Positions 1-8,070 of a stretch of DNA of 64,000 nucleotides are shown one piece after another. The position numbers and the translations under genes were made by a program. A model generated the notes under the pieces. The model searched no databases. It was not told where the DNA came from and saw nothing but the letters and a program-made list of their open reading frames with translations. How positions within the stretch are numbered: position 1 is the stretch's first letter; the number at the start of each line of letters is the position of its first letter. The DNA is from Tissierella sp. P1. Lineage in GTDB: Bacteria > Bacillota > Clostridia > Tissierellales > Tissierellaceae. The stretch is taken from contig NZ_NPMN01000019.1 in the NCBI RefSeq assembly GCF_002266425.1, positions 26,617-90,616 on the forward strand, read 5' to 3'.

Positions 1-227
1 ACTAGCATGTTTTCCTTCCAAACAGATATAAGGGAATATTTTGTCTTTCTATTAGGATTATGAGTACAGTCTTCTAATATTACCTTAGCTCCTGGTAAAA
101 GTAACTCTTTACATCTTCCAGTATTTTTTACATGGACTGTTTCTTCTTTTCCATTTATTAGTACTTGTGCTATAAATCTATTAGGTCTTTTTAGAAAGAC
201 TCCTTCTATAATTTTTTTATATTTCAT
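1..227 (-). CDS. sfsA: Sugar fermentation stimulation protein SfsA homologue, N-terminal part (runs off window)
   Basis: Reading the minus strand from an ATG at 227 gives 75 codons without a stop up to the window edge. The peptide begins MKYKKIIEGVFLKRPNRFIA and continues with VHVKNTGRCKELLLPG, which matches the SfsA N-terminal OB-fold pattern (VHxxNTGRMxELLxPG). A strong ribosome site (AAGAGGAGA on the minus strand, about 231-240) sits just upstream of the ATG. SfsA proteins are DNA-binding or nuclease-like proteins of uncertain role. The C-terminal two thirds lie outside the window. Confidence 0.85.
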   Translation of the reverse strand, partial: MKYKKIIEGVFLKRPNRFIAQVLINGKEETVHVKNTGRCKELLLPGAKVILEDCTHNPNRKTKYSLISVWKENML

Positions 228-349
228 ATGTTCTCCTCTTTATCTTTAAAATTCATTTATTATTTATTGTATCATTAAGGACAATATATATCAATTTTCC
301 CAATAACAAGGAAATTTATTAAGAGTGAAGGCAACTTCTGTTCCCATAG

Positions 350-378
350 TTAATATAATATCTATAACTATTATATTA
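350..378 (+). promoter_or_regulatory. AT-rich hairpin just ahead of the small gene at 391
   Basis: TAATATAATA (about 351-360) and TATTATATTA (369-378) form a 10-bp perfect inverted repeat with an 8-nt spacer, ending two bases before the GGGGTGAGGG ribosome site of the next gene. It could be a translational operator or mRNA stabiliser. It is all A/T, so chance formation is possible in this genome. Confidence 0.3.
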
Positions 379-390
379 GGGGTGAGGGAA

Positions 391-564
391 ATGAAATATA
401 TGTATATCGTAGATTATGAAGATGGATCTACACTTAAGGAAAAGGTTAATGAATGGATAAATGAAAACGAAGAAAATATACTAGAAATTATAGATATAGA
501 ATATAACCAAGAAGGAAATTTATACTTTGCAATAGTTTCATATTTAGAAAGAGGAAAGGAATAA
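391..564 (+). CDS. Small acidic protein, Cse60-like (possible sporulation protein)
   Basis: This 57-residue protein begins MKYMYIVDYEDGSTLKEKVN. The ATG at 391 is chosen because GGGGTGAGGG lies immediately upstream. An upstream in-frame ATG at 325 has no ribosome site and would add an unrelated hydrophobic stretch. Size, the acidic helix (KEKVNEWINENEENI) and the final strand pattern (EIIDIEYNQEGNLYFAIVSY) resemble the Cse60 family of small sigma-E-controlled sporulation proteins. The similarity is judged by eye and the function is unknown. Confidence 0.5.
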   Translation: MKYMYIVDYEDGSTLKEKVNEWINENEENILEIIDIEYNQEGNLYFAIVSYLERGKE

Positions 565-650
565 TTAAAAAAATATTGCTGGATAAAAGAAGGAATTTAG
601 CAAAAAATGTAGAATAAAGTAATATATAATTTATGATAAAGGAGACTATA

Positions 651-1391
651 ATGGAAAGATTTACACAAAACAGAAATTTTATGAAGTCTGGTTTTGCAGA
701 AGATATATTCTCTGACCAGGAAAAAGAATTACCTCAACCACCACTACAAAAACCTTATGAGGATGGTTTCAAGGTATTCGAGTTACCTAGTATAAATAAA
801 GATATAGTATTAAAGCAAGATGTACATAAGTGTATATCAGATAGGAAGACTCATCGTGAATACATCAAAAAAGCTTTAACAGTAGATGAACTATCATATC
901 TTTTATGGGCAACTCAAAGAGTAAAAGAAATCAGGGGAGATAATTATGCCACAGTCAGGCCTGTTCCATCAGCTGGGGCAAGACATCCTTTTGAAACTTA
1001 TTTAGCTGTTCAAAATGTAGAAGGGCTTAGAAAGGGCGTCTATAGGTATCTTGCAATGGAGCATAAGCTTTTATTTTTATATGAAGAGGAAGAAATAGCA
1101 GAGAAAATAACATCTGGAACTTTAGGACAAAAATTTGCTGGAACTGCAGCAGTTAATTTTATCTGGAGCTGCTTGCCTTATAGAGGGGAATGGAGATATG
1201 ATAAACTTGCTCATAAGGTTATGCTTATAGATGCTGGCCATGTATGTCAGGCGTTATATATTGCCTGTGAGGCACTTGGATTAGGTACTTGTGCTATAGC
1301 TGCATATGATCAAGACTTTATGGATGAAATGATAAAAGTAGATGGAGAAGATGAGTTTGTAGTATATATGGCTCCAGTAGGTAGAATTTAG
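651..1391 (+). CDS. SagB/ThcOx-type nitroreductase family protein
   Basis: This 246-residue member of the FMN-dependent nitroreductase superfamily belongs to the SagB-like branch, whose members oxidise azolines or reduce nitro/quinone compounds with NAD(P)H. Visible family features are the basic FMN-phosphate motif near residues 63-69 (DRKTHREY), the loop VPSAGARHPFE (about 101-111), and the C-terminal GLGTCAIAAYD segment. ATG 651 is preferred over ATG 633 because AAAGGAG (638-644) sits 6 nt before it. No cyclodehydratase or precursor peptide is nearby, so a role in peptide modification is not supported; a stand-alone reductase is more likely. Confidence 0.85.
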   Translation: MERFTQNRNFMKSGFAEDIFSDQEKELPQPPLQKPYEDGFKVFELPSINKDIVLKQDVHKCISDRKTHREYIKKALTVDELSYLLWATQRVKEIRGDNYATVRPVPSAGARHPFETYLAVQNVEGLRKGVYRYLAMEHKLLFLYEEEEIAEKITSGTLGQKFAGTAAVNFIWSCLPYRGEWRYDKLAHKVMLIDAGHVCQALYIACEALGLGTCAIAAYDQDFMDEMIKVDGEDEFVVYMAPVGRI

Positions 1392-1402
1392 TGATAATAT
1401 TA

Positions 1403-1429
1403 TATCCCCCAGAGAATATCTGGGGGATA
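1403..1429. terminator. Strong hairpin downstream of the nitroreductase gene
   Basis: An 11-bp perfect stem, TATCCCCCAGA (1403-1413) and TCTGGGGGATA (1419-1429), with a 5-nt loop lies 12 nt after the stop codon. No clear T-run follows, so termination may be weak or the hairpin may mainly protect the 3' end. In the remaining gap to about 1680 I see only an imperfect small hairpin near 1511-1534 and no gene. Confidence 0.6.
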
Positions 1430-1681
1430 GTATTAAATTATTCAAGATTTATATATTAAATTGGGAAAATAAGTGATAAATACAATTTTTATAGAGAGAT
1501 AATATTCTGCAATAATAGGAATTGTCCTTATTATTATGAATAATGGCAAACTTTAGAAAAAAGTCTTGCATTTAGTGATATCCATATGTTATTATAAGAC
1601 AATTTACTTTTTAAAATCTAAATTTTATGAAGTAAAAAGGTATTAAATTTAATTAGATAGTATGAATAGGAGATGAGGAAT

Positions 1682-2484
1682 ATGGATTATGTTAAAGCTT
1701 ATTATGATGAAAATTCTACTTTGGAGTGGGATAGACTTGATAATCCTTACTCAAGAATTGAATTTACTACTACAACTCATTTAATAGATAAATATTTTAA
1801 GAATATAAGTAATGTTATTGATATAGGTTCTGGACCAGGGAGATATTCTATAGAGCTTATAAAAAGAGGTTTTGATGTTTCACTACTGGATTTATCACAA
1901 AACTTACTTGATATAGCCAAAAAAATATAGAAAATATATCTAATAAAAAATATGACTATTTCTGTAAATCTGCACTTGAACTTGATTTTATAGAAGATGA
2001 TGCATTTGAATATGCTTTAGTTTTAGGCCCTTTATATCATCTTCACAATGAAGAGGACAGGCTCAAGGTAATAAATGATACATATAGAATTTTAAAGCCT
2101 GGTGGTAGAGCTATAATAGCTTATATAAATACTTGGGGAGCACTAAAGGCAGCAGTTTATGAATTCCCAGATGTTTTTGAGGATATAGGCCATTTTGATA
2201 GATATCTAAATGGGAATATAAAGTTTAGTAAGGAAGAAAGTTTTACAGAAACCTTTTTTACTACAGCTGAACATGCAATCGTAGAAGTGTCAAAGAGTAA
2301 ACTTAAGATAATATCTACAGCAGGAGCTGAAAGCTTTTTATCTGGATTAATAATGGATGTAAAGGATTTATATAAAAGAGACATTAACTTATACAATAAA
2401 TTCATAAAAAAGGCAGCTGAATATAGCGAAGAAGAGCAATATAGAAATACTACAGAACATTTCTTAATTGTTGTAGAGAAATAA
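1682..2484 (+). pseudogene. Class I SAM-dependent methyltransferase, frameshifted
   Basis: The first frame encodes the Rossmann start of a SAM methyltransferase: motif I VIDIGSGPGRYSIEL and motif II VSLLDLS. It meets a stop at 1928. The second frame continues the same protein (ALELDFIEDDAFEYALVLGPLYHL, then RILKPGGRAIIAY) to a stop at 2484. One added A in the A7 run at 1919-1925 would restore a single protein of about 267 residues. ATG 1682 is favoured because AGGAGATGAGG lies upstream; ATG 1673 is inside that site. The gene is either inactive or a sequencing artefact. The substrate is unknown. Confidence 0.85.
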
Positions 2485-2557
2485 TCTATGAAATTAAAAT
2501 TAATTAAGCTTTTAAAGGACAACAAAAGAATTTCTATATTAGGAGAGGTGATATTTA

Positions 2558-3595
2558 ATGACAAATAAGAAAATAAGAGATTATGGAATTAATATAGGTA
2601 ATTTCACAATAGGAAGTAATAATTCTATTACTGATGTAAAGGGAGTAAAAGTAGGACATACAACTTTAGATGATGGAGTTATAAAGACTGGAGTAACTGC
2701 AATATTGCCACATCAAGGCAATATTTTTAAAGATAAGTTAATAGCAGCCTGTCATGTGATAAATGGATTTGGTAAATCTACTGGTCTTATTCAGATAGAA
2801 GAATTAGGTACTATAGAAACACCTATTATTCTTACCAATACACTTAGTGTTGGTATCGCTCATGAAACTTTAGTAAGGTATATTCTAGCTCAGAATGATG
2901 ATATTGGCAGTACAACTGGTACTGTAAATCCAGTTATTTGTGAGTGTAATGATGGAGTGATAAATGATATTAGAGGCCTTCATGTGAAACAGGAACATAT
3001 ATATGAAGCTATAGAAAAATGTAATATTGAATTTGCTGAAGGAAATATCGGAGCTGGCACAGGTATGGTATGTTATGGATTAAAAGGTGGGATTGGTTCA
3101 TCCTCTAGAATTGTTGAACTAGAAAATACTCAATATACAATAGGGGTGCTAGTCTTGAGTAATTTTGGCTCCTTGGAAGACTTTGTTTTAAATGGAGACC
3201 ATATAGGTCCTAAACTAGTTGAAAAGACTAAAGAGATAGATACGACAGAAGATAAGGGATCTATAATTATAATATTAGCCACAGATATCCCTCTTTCATC
3301 CAGACAACTTAAGAGAATAATAAAAAGAGTTTATCCTGGAATATCTAGAACTGGAAGCTATACAGGTAATGGAAGTGGTGAAGTGGTTATAGGATTTTCA
3401 ACAGCTAATATAATCAAGCATTATGAAGAGAATGATGTAATTGATATTAGAGTAATTAATGAAAACAAGATAAACAAAATTTTCAAAGCAACAGTTGAGG
3501 CCACTGAAGAGGCTATACTAAACTCATTAATATGCTCTACTAGTTCCATTGACAGAGATGGGAAACAAGTGTATTCCTTAAAAGATTTAATATAA
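2558..3595 (+). CDS. P1 family (S58) aminopeptidase, DmpA/BapA-like
   Basis: This 345-residue protein matches the DmpA/BapA family of N-terminal-nucleophile peptidases, which autocleave and then remove N-terminal residues, including beta- or D-residues, from peptides. N-terminal SITDVKGVKVGHTT and the segment IGAGTGMVCYGLKGGIGSSS are family hallmarks. The expected cleavage point and nucleophile is Gly234-Ser235 in KGSIIIILATD, followed by RTGSYTGNGSGEVVIGFSTAN. AGGAGAGGTG upstream supports ATG 2558. No signal peptide is seen, so it is probably cytoplasmic. Confidence 0.9.
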   Translation: MTNKKIRDYGINIGNFTIGSNNSITDVKGVKVGHTTLDDGVIKTGVTAILPHQGNIFKDKLIAACHVINGFGKSTGLIQIEELGTIETPIILTNTLSVGIAHETLVRYILAQNDDIGSTTGTVNPVICECNDGVINDIRGLHVKQEHIYEAIEKCNIEFAEGNIGAGTGMVCYGLKGGIGSSSRIVELENTQYTIGVLVLSNFGSLEDFVLNGDHIGPKLVEKTKEIDTTEDKGSIIIILATDIPLSSRQLKRIIKRVYPGISRTGSYTGNGSGEVVIGFSTANIIKHYEENDVIDIRVINENKINKIFKATVEATEEAILNSLICSTSSIDRDGKQVYSLKDLI

Positions 3596-3809
3596 GAAAT
3601 TTCTCTAAAAGTACTATGTAAGATAGTTTTTTGAAACTCATGTAGGTTAAATTTTCTTTAAAAATGAAAAATAAGTGAGAACTTCCATATGGTATATAAA
3701 AAATATAGCCTATGTTAGATTTAAAATAAAAGATAGATTAGGAATAAGGATATAGTACACTCTAAAGTTATTGCGGAATGGGGGAAGGGAATTGAACCAA
3801 GAGGAAAGA

Positions 3810-4361
3810 ATGTATGTTGTTGGAAGCCAGAAGATAACAATAGAAGAAGAGATAATTGGAAAAAGAATTCTAGATATTGGCGGCGGTGGAGAAGGTATAA
3901 TGGGTTTATGTTATGGAGATAGGGTAATTGCCATCGATCCAAGGAAAGATGAATTAGAAGAAGCACCAGATGGACCATTAAAAATAGTTATGGATGCAAG
4001 AGAATTATCTTTTCTAAAAAATTCATTCGATGCTGTAACGTCATTTTTTACATTGATGTATATTAATAAAGATGATCATGAAAAGGTATTTAAAGAAATA
4101 TATAGAGTATTAAAGGATAATGGAGAATTTATTTTATGGGATGCCATAATACCAGAATATGATGGCAGTATAAAAGATATTTTCGTAATCCAGCTTGAAA
4201 TAGATACCCCCATTAAAATAATTAAGACTGGCTATGGGATTTCAAGAAAGGATAAAGATCAAGATGTTGAATATTTCATCAGTATTGGAGAAAACCTTGG
4301 CTTTGAAGCAATAAAAGTACAATCTCAAGATAAAGTATTTAAAATAATATTTAGAAAATAG
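3810..4361 (+). CDS. Class I SAM-dependent methyltransferase
   Basis: A methyltransferase domain protein of about 183 residues with motif I RILDIGGGGEGIMG, motif II VIAIDPRKDELEEA, the FDAVTSFFTLMYI strand and YRVLKDNGEFILWD post-motif. The triple-Gly loop is typical of small Clostridia methyltransferases of unknown substrate. The start is uncertain: ATG 3810 has AAGAGGA just upstream, while in-frame TTG codons at 3771 and 3792 would add up to 13 residues. The gene stands alone, about 215 bp after the peptidase. Confidence 0.8.
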   Translation: MYVVGSQKITIEEEIIGKRILDIGGGGEGIMGLCYGDRVIAIDPRKDELEEAPDGPLKIVMDARELSFLKNSFDAVTSFFTLMYINKDDHEKVFKEIYRVLKDNGEFILWDAIIPEYDGSIKDIFVIQLEIDTPIKIIKTGYGISRKDKDQDVEYFISIGENLGFEAIKVQSQDKVFKIIFRK

Positions 4362-4408
4362 AAAGATGATAGGTGAAAGATTAATAAAAGATAAGAGGTG
4401 AAAAAACT

Positions 4409-5095
4409 ATGAAAAGAATTGGTGTTATAGGTGCTATGGCTTTGGAAATTGAGTTGTTAAAAAACAATATAAACATTAATACAAGTAAAAATATTGCTGG
4501 ATTTGATTTTTTCTTAGGTGATATAGATAATAAAGATGTAATCATAACTCGCTGCGGAGAAGGTAAAGTAAATGCAGCCTCATGTACACAGATTTTAATC
4601 GATAGATTTGGTGTAGATAGTATTATAAATACCGGGATTGCTGGTGGATTACATGAGTCAGTTAAAATCTGTGATGTAGTAATATCTAGTAATGTGACAC
4701 ATCACGATGTAAGAAAGGCCCAGATGGAAAATTGTTTTCCTTATAGGGAGTGTTTTCAAGCTGATGAAAGGTTAATTGAATCTGCTGTCAAAGCATGTGA
4801 ATCACATCATAGTGAAGACTGGAATTATCATGTTGGAAGAATAGTAAGTGGAGAAAGCTTTATTCAAGATAGTAAAATAAAGAAAAATCTACTTAGAGAC
4901 TATTCACCACATTGTGTTGAAATGGAAGGCTCTGCAATAGGACATGTTGCTTATATAAATAAGATACCTTTTGTGGTCATCAGAAGTATATCAGATAACG
5001 CTGATGATGAGGCTACAATTAGTTATAATGCCTTTGAAACTATTGCGGCTAATAAATCAGCAGAGATAGTTTTAAGTATGATACAAATGTTGTAG
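4409..5095 (+). CDS. mtnN: 5'-methylthioadenosine/S-adenosylhomocysteine nucleosidase
   Basis: This 228-residue nucleosidase cleaves MTA and SAH to adenine and a thioribosyl/ribosyl product, recycling the by-products of SAM-dependent reactions. It shows IGVIGAMALEIELL at the start (Glu13 is the expected catalytic acid), RCGEGKVNAASCTQ, NTGIAGGL, the ribose-binding VEMEGSAIGHVA, and RSISDNADD with the catalytic Asp. AGAGGTG precedes ATG 4409. It lies among several SAM methyltransferases, which produce its SAH substrate, but no shared operon is evident. Confidence 0.93.
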   Translation: MKRIGVIGAMALEIELLKNNININTSKNIAGFDFFLGDIDNKDVIITRCGEGKVNAASCTQILIDRFGVDSIINTGIAGGLHESVKICDVVISSNVTHHDVRKAQMENCFPYRECFQADERLIESAVKACESHHSEDWNYHVGRIVSGESFIQDSKIKKNLLRDYSPHCVEMEGSAIGHVAYINKIPFVVIRSISDNADDEATISYNAFETIAANKSAEIVLSMIQML

Positions 5096-5136
5096 GCAAG
5101 AAATATTTCTAAGTATAAAAATTGGAGTGAAATATA

Positions 5137-5673
5137 ATGGTACAATTAAAGCTGAAAAATGGACAGAATTTAATTATTAGGACAGCAAAGAAGGAAGACG
5201 CCTTGAACCTAATAAATTACATAAATAAAATAGGTGGAGAATCAGATTTTCTTACATTTGGTGACAATGAATTTGATATATCCATTGAGAAAGAAGAAGT
5301 TATACTTGAAAGTTATATAGATGGAGAAAATAAGATATACCTTATAGCTGAAATTGAAAATAAAATAGTCGGAAGTTTAAATTATAGTGGAGGTATTCGG
5401 CAAAGGACTAAGCATACGGGAGAATTTGGAATTAGTGTTGCTAAAAAATACTGGGGACTAGGAATAGGAAAAGAGTTAATTAGATATATGATAGATTGGG
5501 CTAAAAAAGGTAATGTAGTGAGAAAAATTAATTTAAGAGTAAGAGAAGATAATGAAACAGCTATAAATCTATATACAAAATTAGGCTTTAAAAAAGAAGG
5601 GATTATATCTAGGGATTTCCATGTCGGCGGTAAGTACTATAGCTCTATATTTATGGGATTGGAAATTGATTAG
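5137..5673 (+). CDS. GNAT family N-acetyltransferase
   Basis: This 178-residue GNAT protein has the acetyl-CoA-binding motif A as EFGISVAKKYWGLGIGKEL (Q/RxxGxG/A form) followed by the helix IRYMIDWA, then motif B NETAINLYTKLGFKKEG. It is close to the RimI/RimL-like group that acetylates small amines or protein N-termini. The substrate cannot be told. It is the first of at least six GNAT genes between 5 and 17 kb. Confidence 0.88.
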   Translation: MVQLKLKNGQNLIIRTAKKEDALNLINYINKIGGESDFLTFGDNEFDISIEKEEVILESYIDGENKIYLIAEIENKIVGSLNYSGGIRQRTKHTGEFGISVAKKYWGLGIGKELIRYMIDWAKKGNVVRKINLRVREDNETAINLYTKLGFKKEGIISRDFHVGGKYYSSIFMGLEID

Positions 5674-5745
5674 ATATTATGATCTTTAGCGTTAGTGATT
5701 TACTTTATATATAAATTTAAAATAAATTGTAAAGGAAGGATTAGG

Positions 5746-5817
5746 ATGAAGCTTAAATTCGGTAATTGCTCGGTGCAGTTTATAATATCTGATAGCAGAT
5801 TGTATCGAGCAGATTAA
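5746..5817 (+). CDS. Putative 23-residue leader peptide ahead of a methyltransferase
   Basis: An ATG at 5746 with an excellent ribosome site (AAAGGAAGG, 5731-5739, spacing 6) opens a 23-codon frame ending TAA at 5815-5817. The peptide begins MKLKFGNCSVQF. Its second half covers the 5' arm of a terminator-like hairpin (5773-5794) and a competing pairing (5767-5772 with 5806-5811). This is the layout of attenuator leaders in which a stalled or slowed ribosome changes the downstream RNA fold. Whether the peptide is made is not shown. Confidence 0.5.
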   Translation: MKLKFGNCSVQFIISDSRLYRAD

Positions 5818-5843
5818 TTAGTTATCAGTAAACTGCACTTTTT
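5767..5843 (+). promoter_or_regulatory. Terminator/antiterminator-like leader hairpins before the methyltransferase gene
   Basis: GTGCAGTTTA (5773-5782) pairs perfectly with TAAACTGCAC (5829-5838), and inside it CTGATA (5789-5794) pairs with TATCAG (5823-5828). The stem is followed by TTTTT (5839-5843), so it reads as an intrinsic terminator lying between the leader peptide and the methyltransferase start. TGCTCG (5767-5772) can instead pair with CGAGCA (5806-5811), a pairing exclusive with the terminator's 5' arm region. The arrangement suggests transcription attenuation; the inducer is unknown. Confidence 0.55.
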
Positions 5844-5881
5844 AGAAAACATTTAATATATTTTAAAAGGAGTGTAGTTTT

Positions 5882-6637
5882 ATGAATTTAGAAAAATTAA
5901 AAGAAACTTGGAGATATGAAGAACAATATTCATTTAAAGGTTGGGATTTCTCTCATATAAATAATCGTATGGAAGAAGAAACACTACCATGGGACTATAA
6001 AAAAATAGTTAAGTCATATGTTAATGAAGAAAAAATATTACTTGATATGGGAACTGGTGGAGGGGAATTTCTTTTATCTTTAAACCCAACAGAAGGAAAA
6101 ACTTATGCAACAGAAAGTTATTTTCCTAATATAGAACTTTGCAAAGAAATATTAACTCCTCATGGGATTGAGGTAAGACCAGTTTATGATGACGGCAATT
6201 TGCCATTTGAGGATGATTACTTTGATATTGTAATAAATAGACATGAATCTTTTTGTCTATCAGAGGTTAATCGTATTTTAAAACCAGATGGAATTTTTAT
6301 TACTCAGCAGGTCGGAGGTATGAATAATAGAGAGATATCAAAGTTTTTACTAGGAGAGTATCCTAATACAACTGATATTGAATTGAATCTTGATAAAATC
6401 TTGATGGAAGCAAAAAATACTGGAATGAAAATTATTGATGCAGGAGAATATTTTCCAAAAACATATTTTCACGATATAGGAGCATTTGTATTTTACGCAA
6501 GAATAATTGAATGGGAATTTCCAGGTTTTTCAGTAGAAAGATGTTTTGATAAACTTATTGAGTTACAAGCTAAGCTAGAAAAACGAGGATATATAGAAAT
6601 ATTAGAACATAGGTATTTTTTAATAGCAGAAAAATAA
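5882..6637 (+). CDS. Class I SAM-dependent methyltransferase behind an attenuator
   Basis: A 251-residue methyltransferase with motif I ILLDMGTGGGEFLLSL, an acidic FEDDYFDIVINRHESF strand and LKPDGIFITQQVGG. The N-terminus (KLKETWRYEEQYSFKGWDFS) and C-terminal half are of the small-molecule methyltransferase type rather than an Erm-type rRNA dimethylase, as no Erm-like NIPY/NLPY catalytic motif is seen. AAAAGGAG (about 5865-5872) precedes the ATG. The leader peptide and terminator upstream imply inducible expression, as for many antibiotic-resistance genes, but a resistance role is only inferred. Confidence 0.82.
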   Translation: MNLEKLKETWRYEEQYSFKGWDFSHINNRMEEETLPWDYKKIVKSYVNEEKILLDMGTGGGEFLLSLNPTEGKTYATESYFPNIELCKEILTPHGIEVRPVYDDGNLPFEDDYFDIVINRHESFCLSEVNRILKPDGIFITQQVGGMNNREISKFLLGEYPNTTDIELNLDKILMEAKNTGMKIIDAGEYFPKTYFHDIGAFVFYARIIEWEFPGFSVERCFDKLIELQAKLEKRGYIEILEHRYFLIAEK

Positions 6638-6667
6638 TGACTTAGGAAAATTAACATGACTTTCAAA

Positions 6668-6695
6668 AGGCTTAGCTAGATAAGGCTAAGTCTTT
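6668..6695 (+). terminator. Intrinsic terminator after the methyltransferase gene
   Basis: CTTAGC (6671-6676) pairs with GCTAAG (6685-6690) around an 8-nt loop, followed by TCTTT. It lies about 35 nt after the stop of the methyltransferase and before the NUDIX gene. Confidence 0.6.
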
Positions 6696-6801
6696 GAAGT
6701 ACTTAGATATATATAACTCAATATCATAATAATAAATTTAGTAGTAGCAAGCAACGGAGCAAGTTATTTATATAATATTTAGAATTTAAAATGGGGGAAA
6801 A

Positions 6802-7233
6802 ATGATGAAGGATAAGAGAATAGATATAGGAGTTAAGGCATTAATTTTTAATAACGATAAATTTTTAGTGATGCATAATAAAGGAGTAGAAGAGGATCTA
6901 TGGGAACTGCCAGGGGGACGTATGGAATTTGGTGAAACAGCAGAAGAAACTTTAAAACGAGAAATGCTGGAAGAAACCGGATTAGCAGTTAAGCCAATAA
7001 AGTTACTAGACACATGGAGCTTAATTAGAGAAGACTATCAAATTGCAGGCATCATTTACTTATGTCAATTTGAAGAAGGAGAAGTGAGATTATCAGATGA
7101 ACATGATGCATTTAAATGGATTAGTACAGATGAGGAATCACTGCAAATGATGTATGATGATTTTAAAATAAGAATGTTAAATTGGAATTGGGATGAAATT
7201 AGAGGGGGAAATTATGTATATAGAGTTAGATAA
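6802..7233 (+). CDS. NUDIX hydrolase
   Basis: This 143-residue protein contains a complete Nudix box, GGRMEFGETAEETLKREMLEETGL (GX5EX7REUXEEXGU), around residues 39-62, so catalytic glutamates are intact. The family hydrolyses nucleoside diphosphate-linked compounds; the substrate is not identifiable. TGGGGG lies upstream; two adjacent ATGs (6802, 6805) are possible starts. Its 3' end overlaps the next gene's start by 20 bp, indicating translational coupling. Confidence 0.9.
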   Translation: MMKDKRIDIGVKALIFNNDKFLVMHNKGVEEDLWELPGGRMEFGETAEETLKREMLEETGLAVKPIKLLDTWSLIREDYQIAGIIYLCQFEEGEVRLSDEHDAFKWISTDEESLQMMYDDFKIRMLNWNWDEIRGGNYVYRVR

Positions 7234-8014
7234 GGATGAGTATCAAATTGTAAGAAAATATTTTAATTTTAATTTTCAGATTCCTGCTGTAGCAGTTATC
7301 AATAAAGATTTTCCAGGAAAGATTTATGTAGATAATAAAGAAAATCCTAAAGGGATAATTGTGTGGGCTATATCAAGATGGGCTTATGCGTATTTTGAAC
7401 TAGAAAATTTAAAAAGGAATAGAGAATTTTTTAAAGAGCTTATGATAAAAGAAATAGCACCTATTATAGATAGCTTAAAAGAGCAGTATTTTGAAGTGTA
7501 TTCCCTGAATGATGATTATGATAAAATATTAGAAGAAGAAATAGAAGGGTTTTATCTATATAATAAACACTATGAAAATACATTTATCTTAAATGAAGAA
7601 AAATTTAATGGATTAGGTCTGAAAAATACTGATGGAGATGTACTGGAAAAGAGTTTTCCAATTATACCAGAAGAATATAAGAATCATTTTAAAATAACTG
7701 GGATGAATAAAGAAACAGAGGGCATGATTTTCATAGTTGAGGAGAAAACAGTATCTCAGTGTGTAAATAACGGATTTGAATATGATAACAAATACTTTAT
7801 AGACCTTGATACTTTTAATGAAAAAGAAAGAAATAAAGGTTATGCGTCAATAGTAGCATATGAATTAATAAAAAAACAAAAAAATAAAGGTATGAAACCG
7901 CTCTGGGAAACTAGGGAAGACAATATACCGTCTTTACGGGTAGCTGAAAAACTTGGATTTGAAAAATCAGAAAGATATCCTGTGTATATATGGAAGAAAG
8001 CAATTAAGAAGTAA
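7214..8014 (+). CDS. GNAT acetyltransferase, two-part (GNAT_acetyltran type)
   Basis: This protein of 266 residues has an N-terminal half with no clear motif and a C-terminal GNAT fold containing DLDTFNEKERNKGYASIVAYELI (acetyl-CoA motif) and NIPSLRVAEKLGFEKSERYPVY. ATG 7214 is chosen for AGAGGGGG upstream; an in-frame ATG at 7193 lies deep inside the NUDIX gene. This size and layout match the Firmicute GNAT_acetyltran group, whose substrates are mostly unknown. Confidence 0.8.
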   Translation: MYIELDKDEYQIVRKYFNFNFQIPAVAVINKDFPGKIYVDNKENPKGIIVWAISRWAYAYFELENLKRNREFFKELMIKEIAPIIDSLKEQYFEVYSLNDDYDKILEEEIEGFYLYNKHYENTFILNEEKFNGLGLKNTDGDVLEKSFPIIPEEYKNHFKITGMNKETEGMIFIVEEKTVSQCVNNGFEYDNKYFIDLDTFNEKERNKGYASIVAYELIKKQKNKGMKPLWETREDNIPSLRVAEKLGFEKSERYPVYIWKKAIKK

Positions 8015-8070
8015 AGAAATTTGCCTAATGTTATGCTAGGTAAAAATAATAAATGCTTGGGAGATATAAT

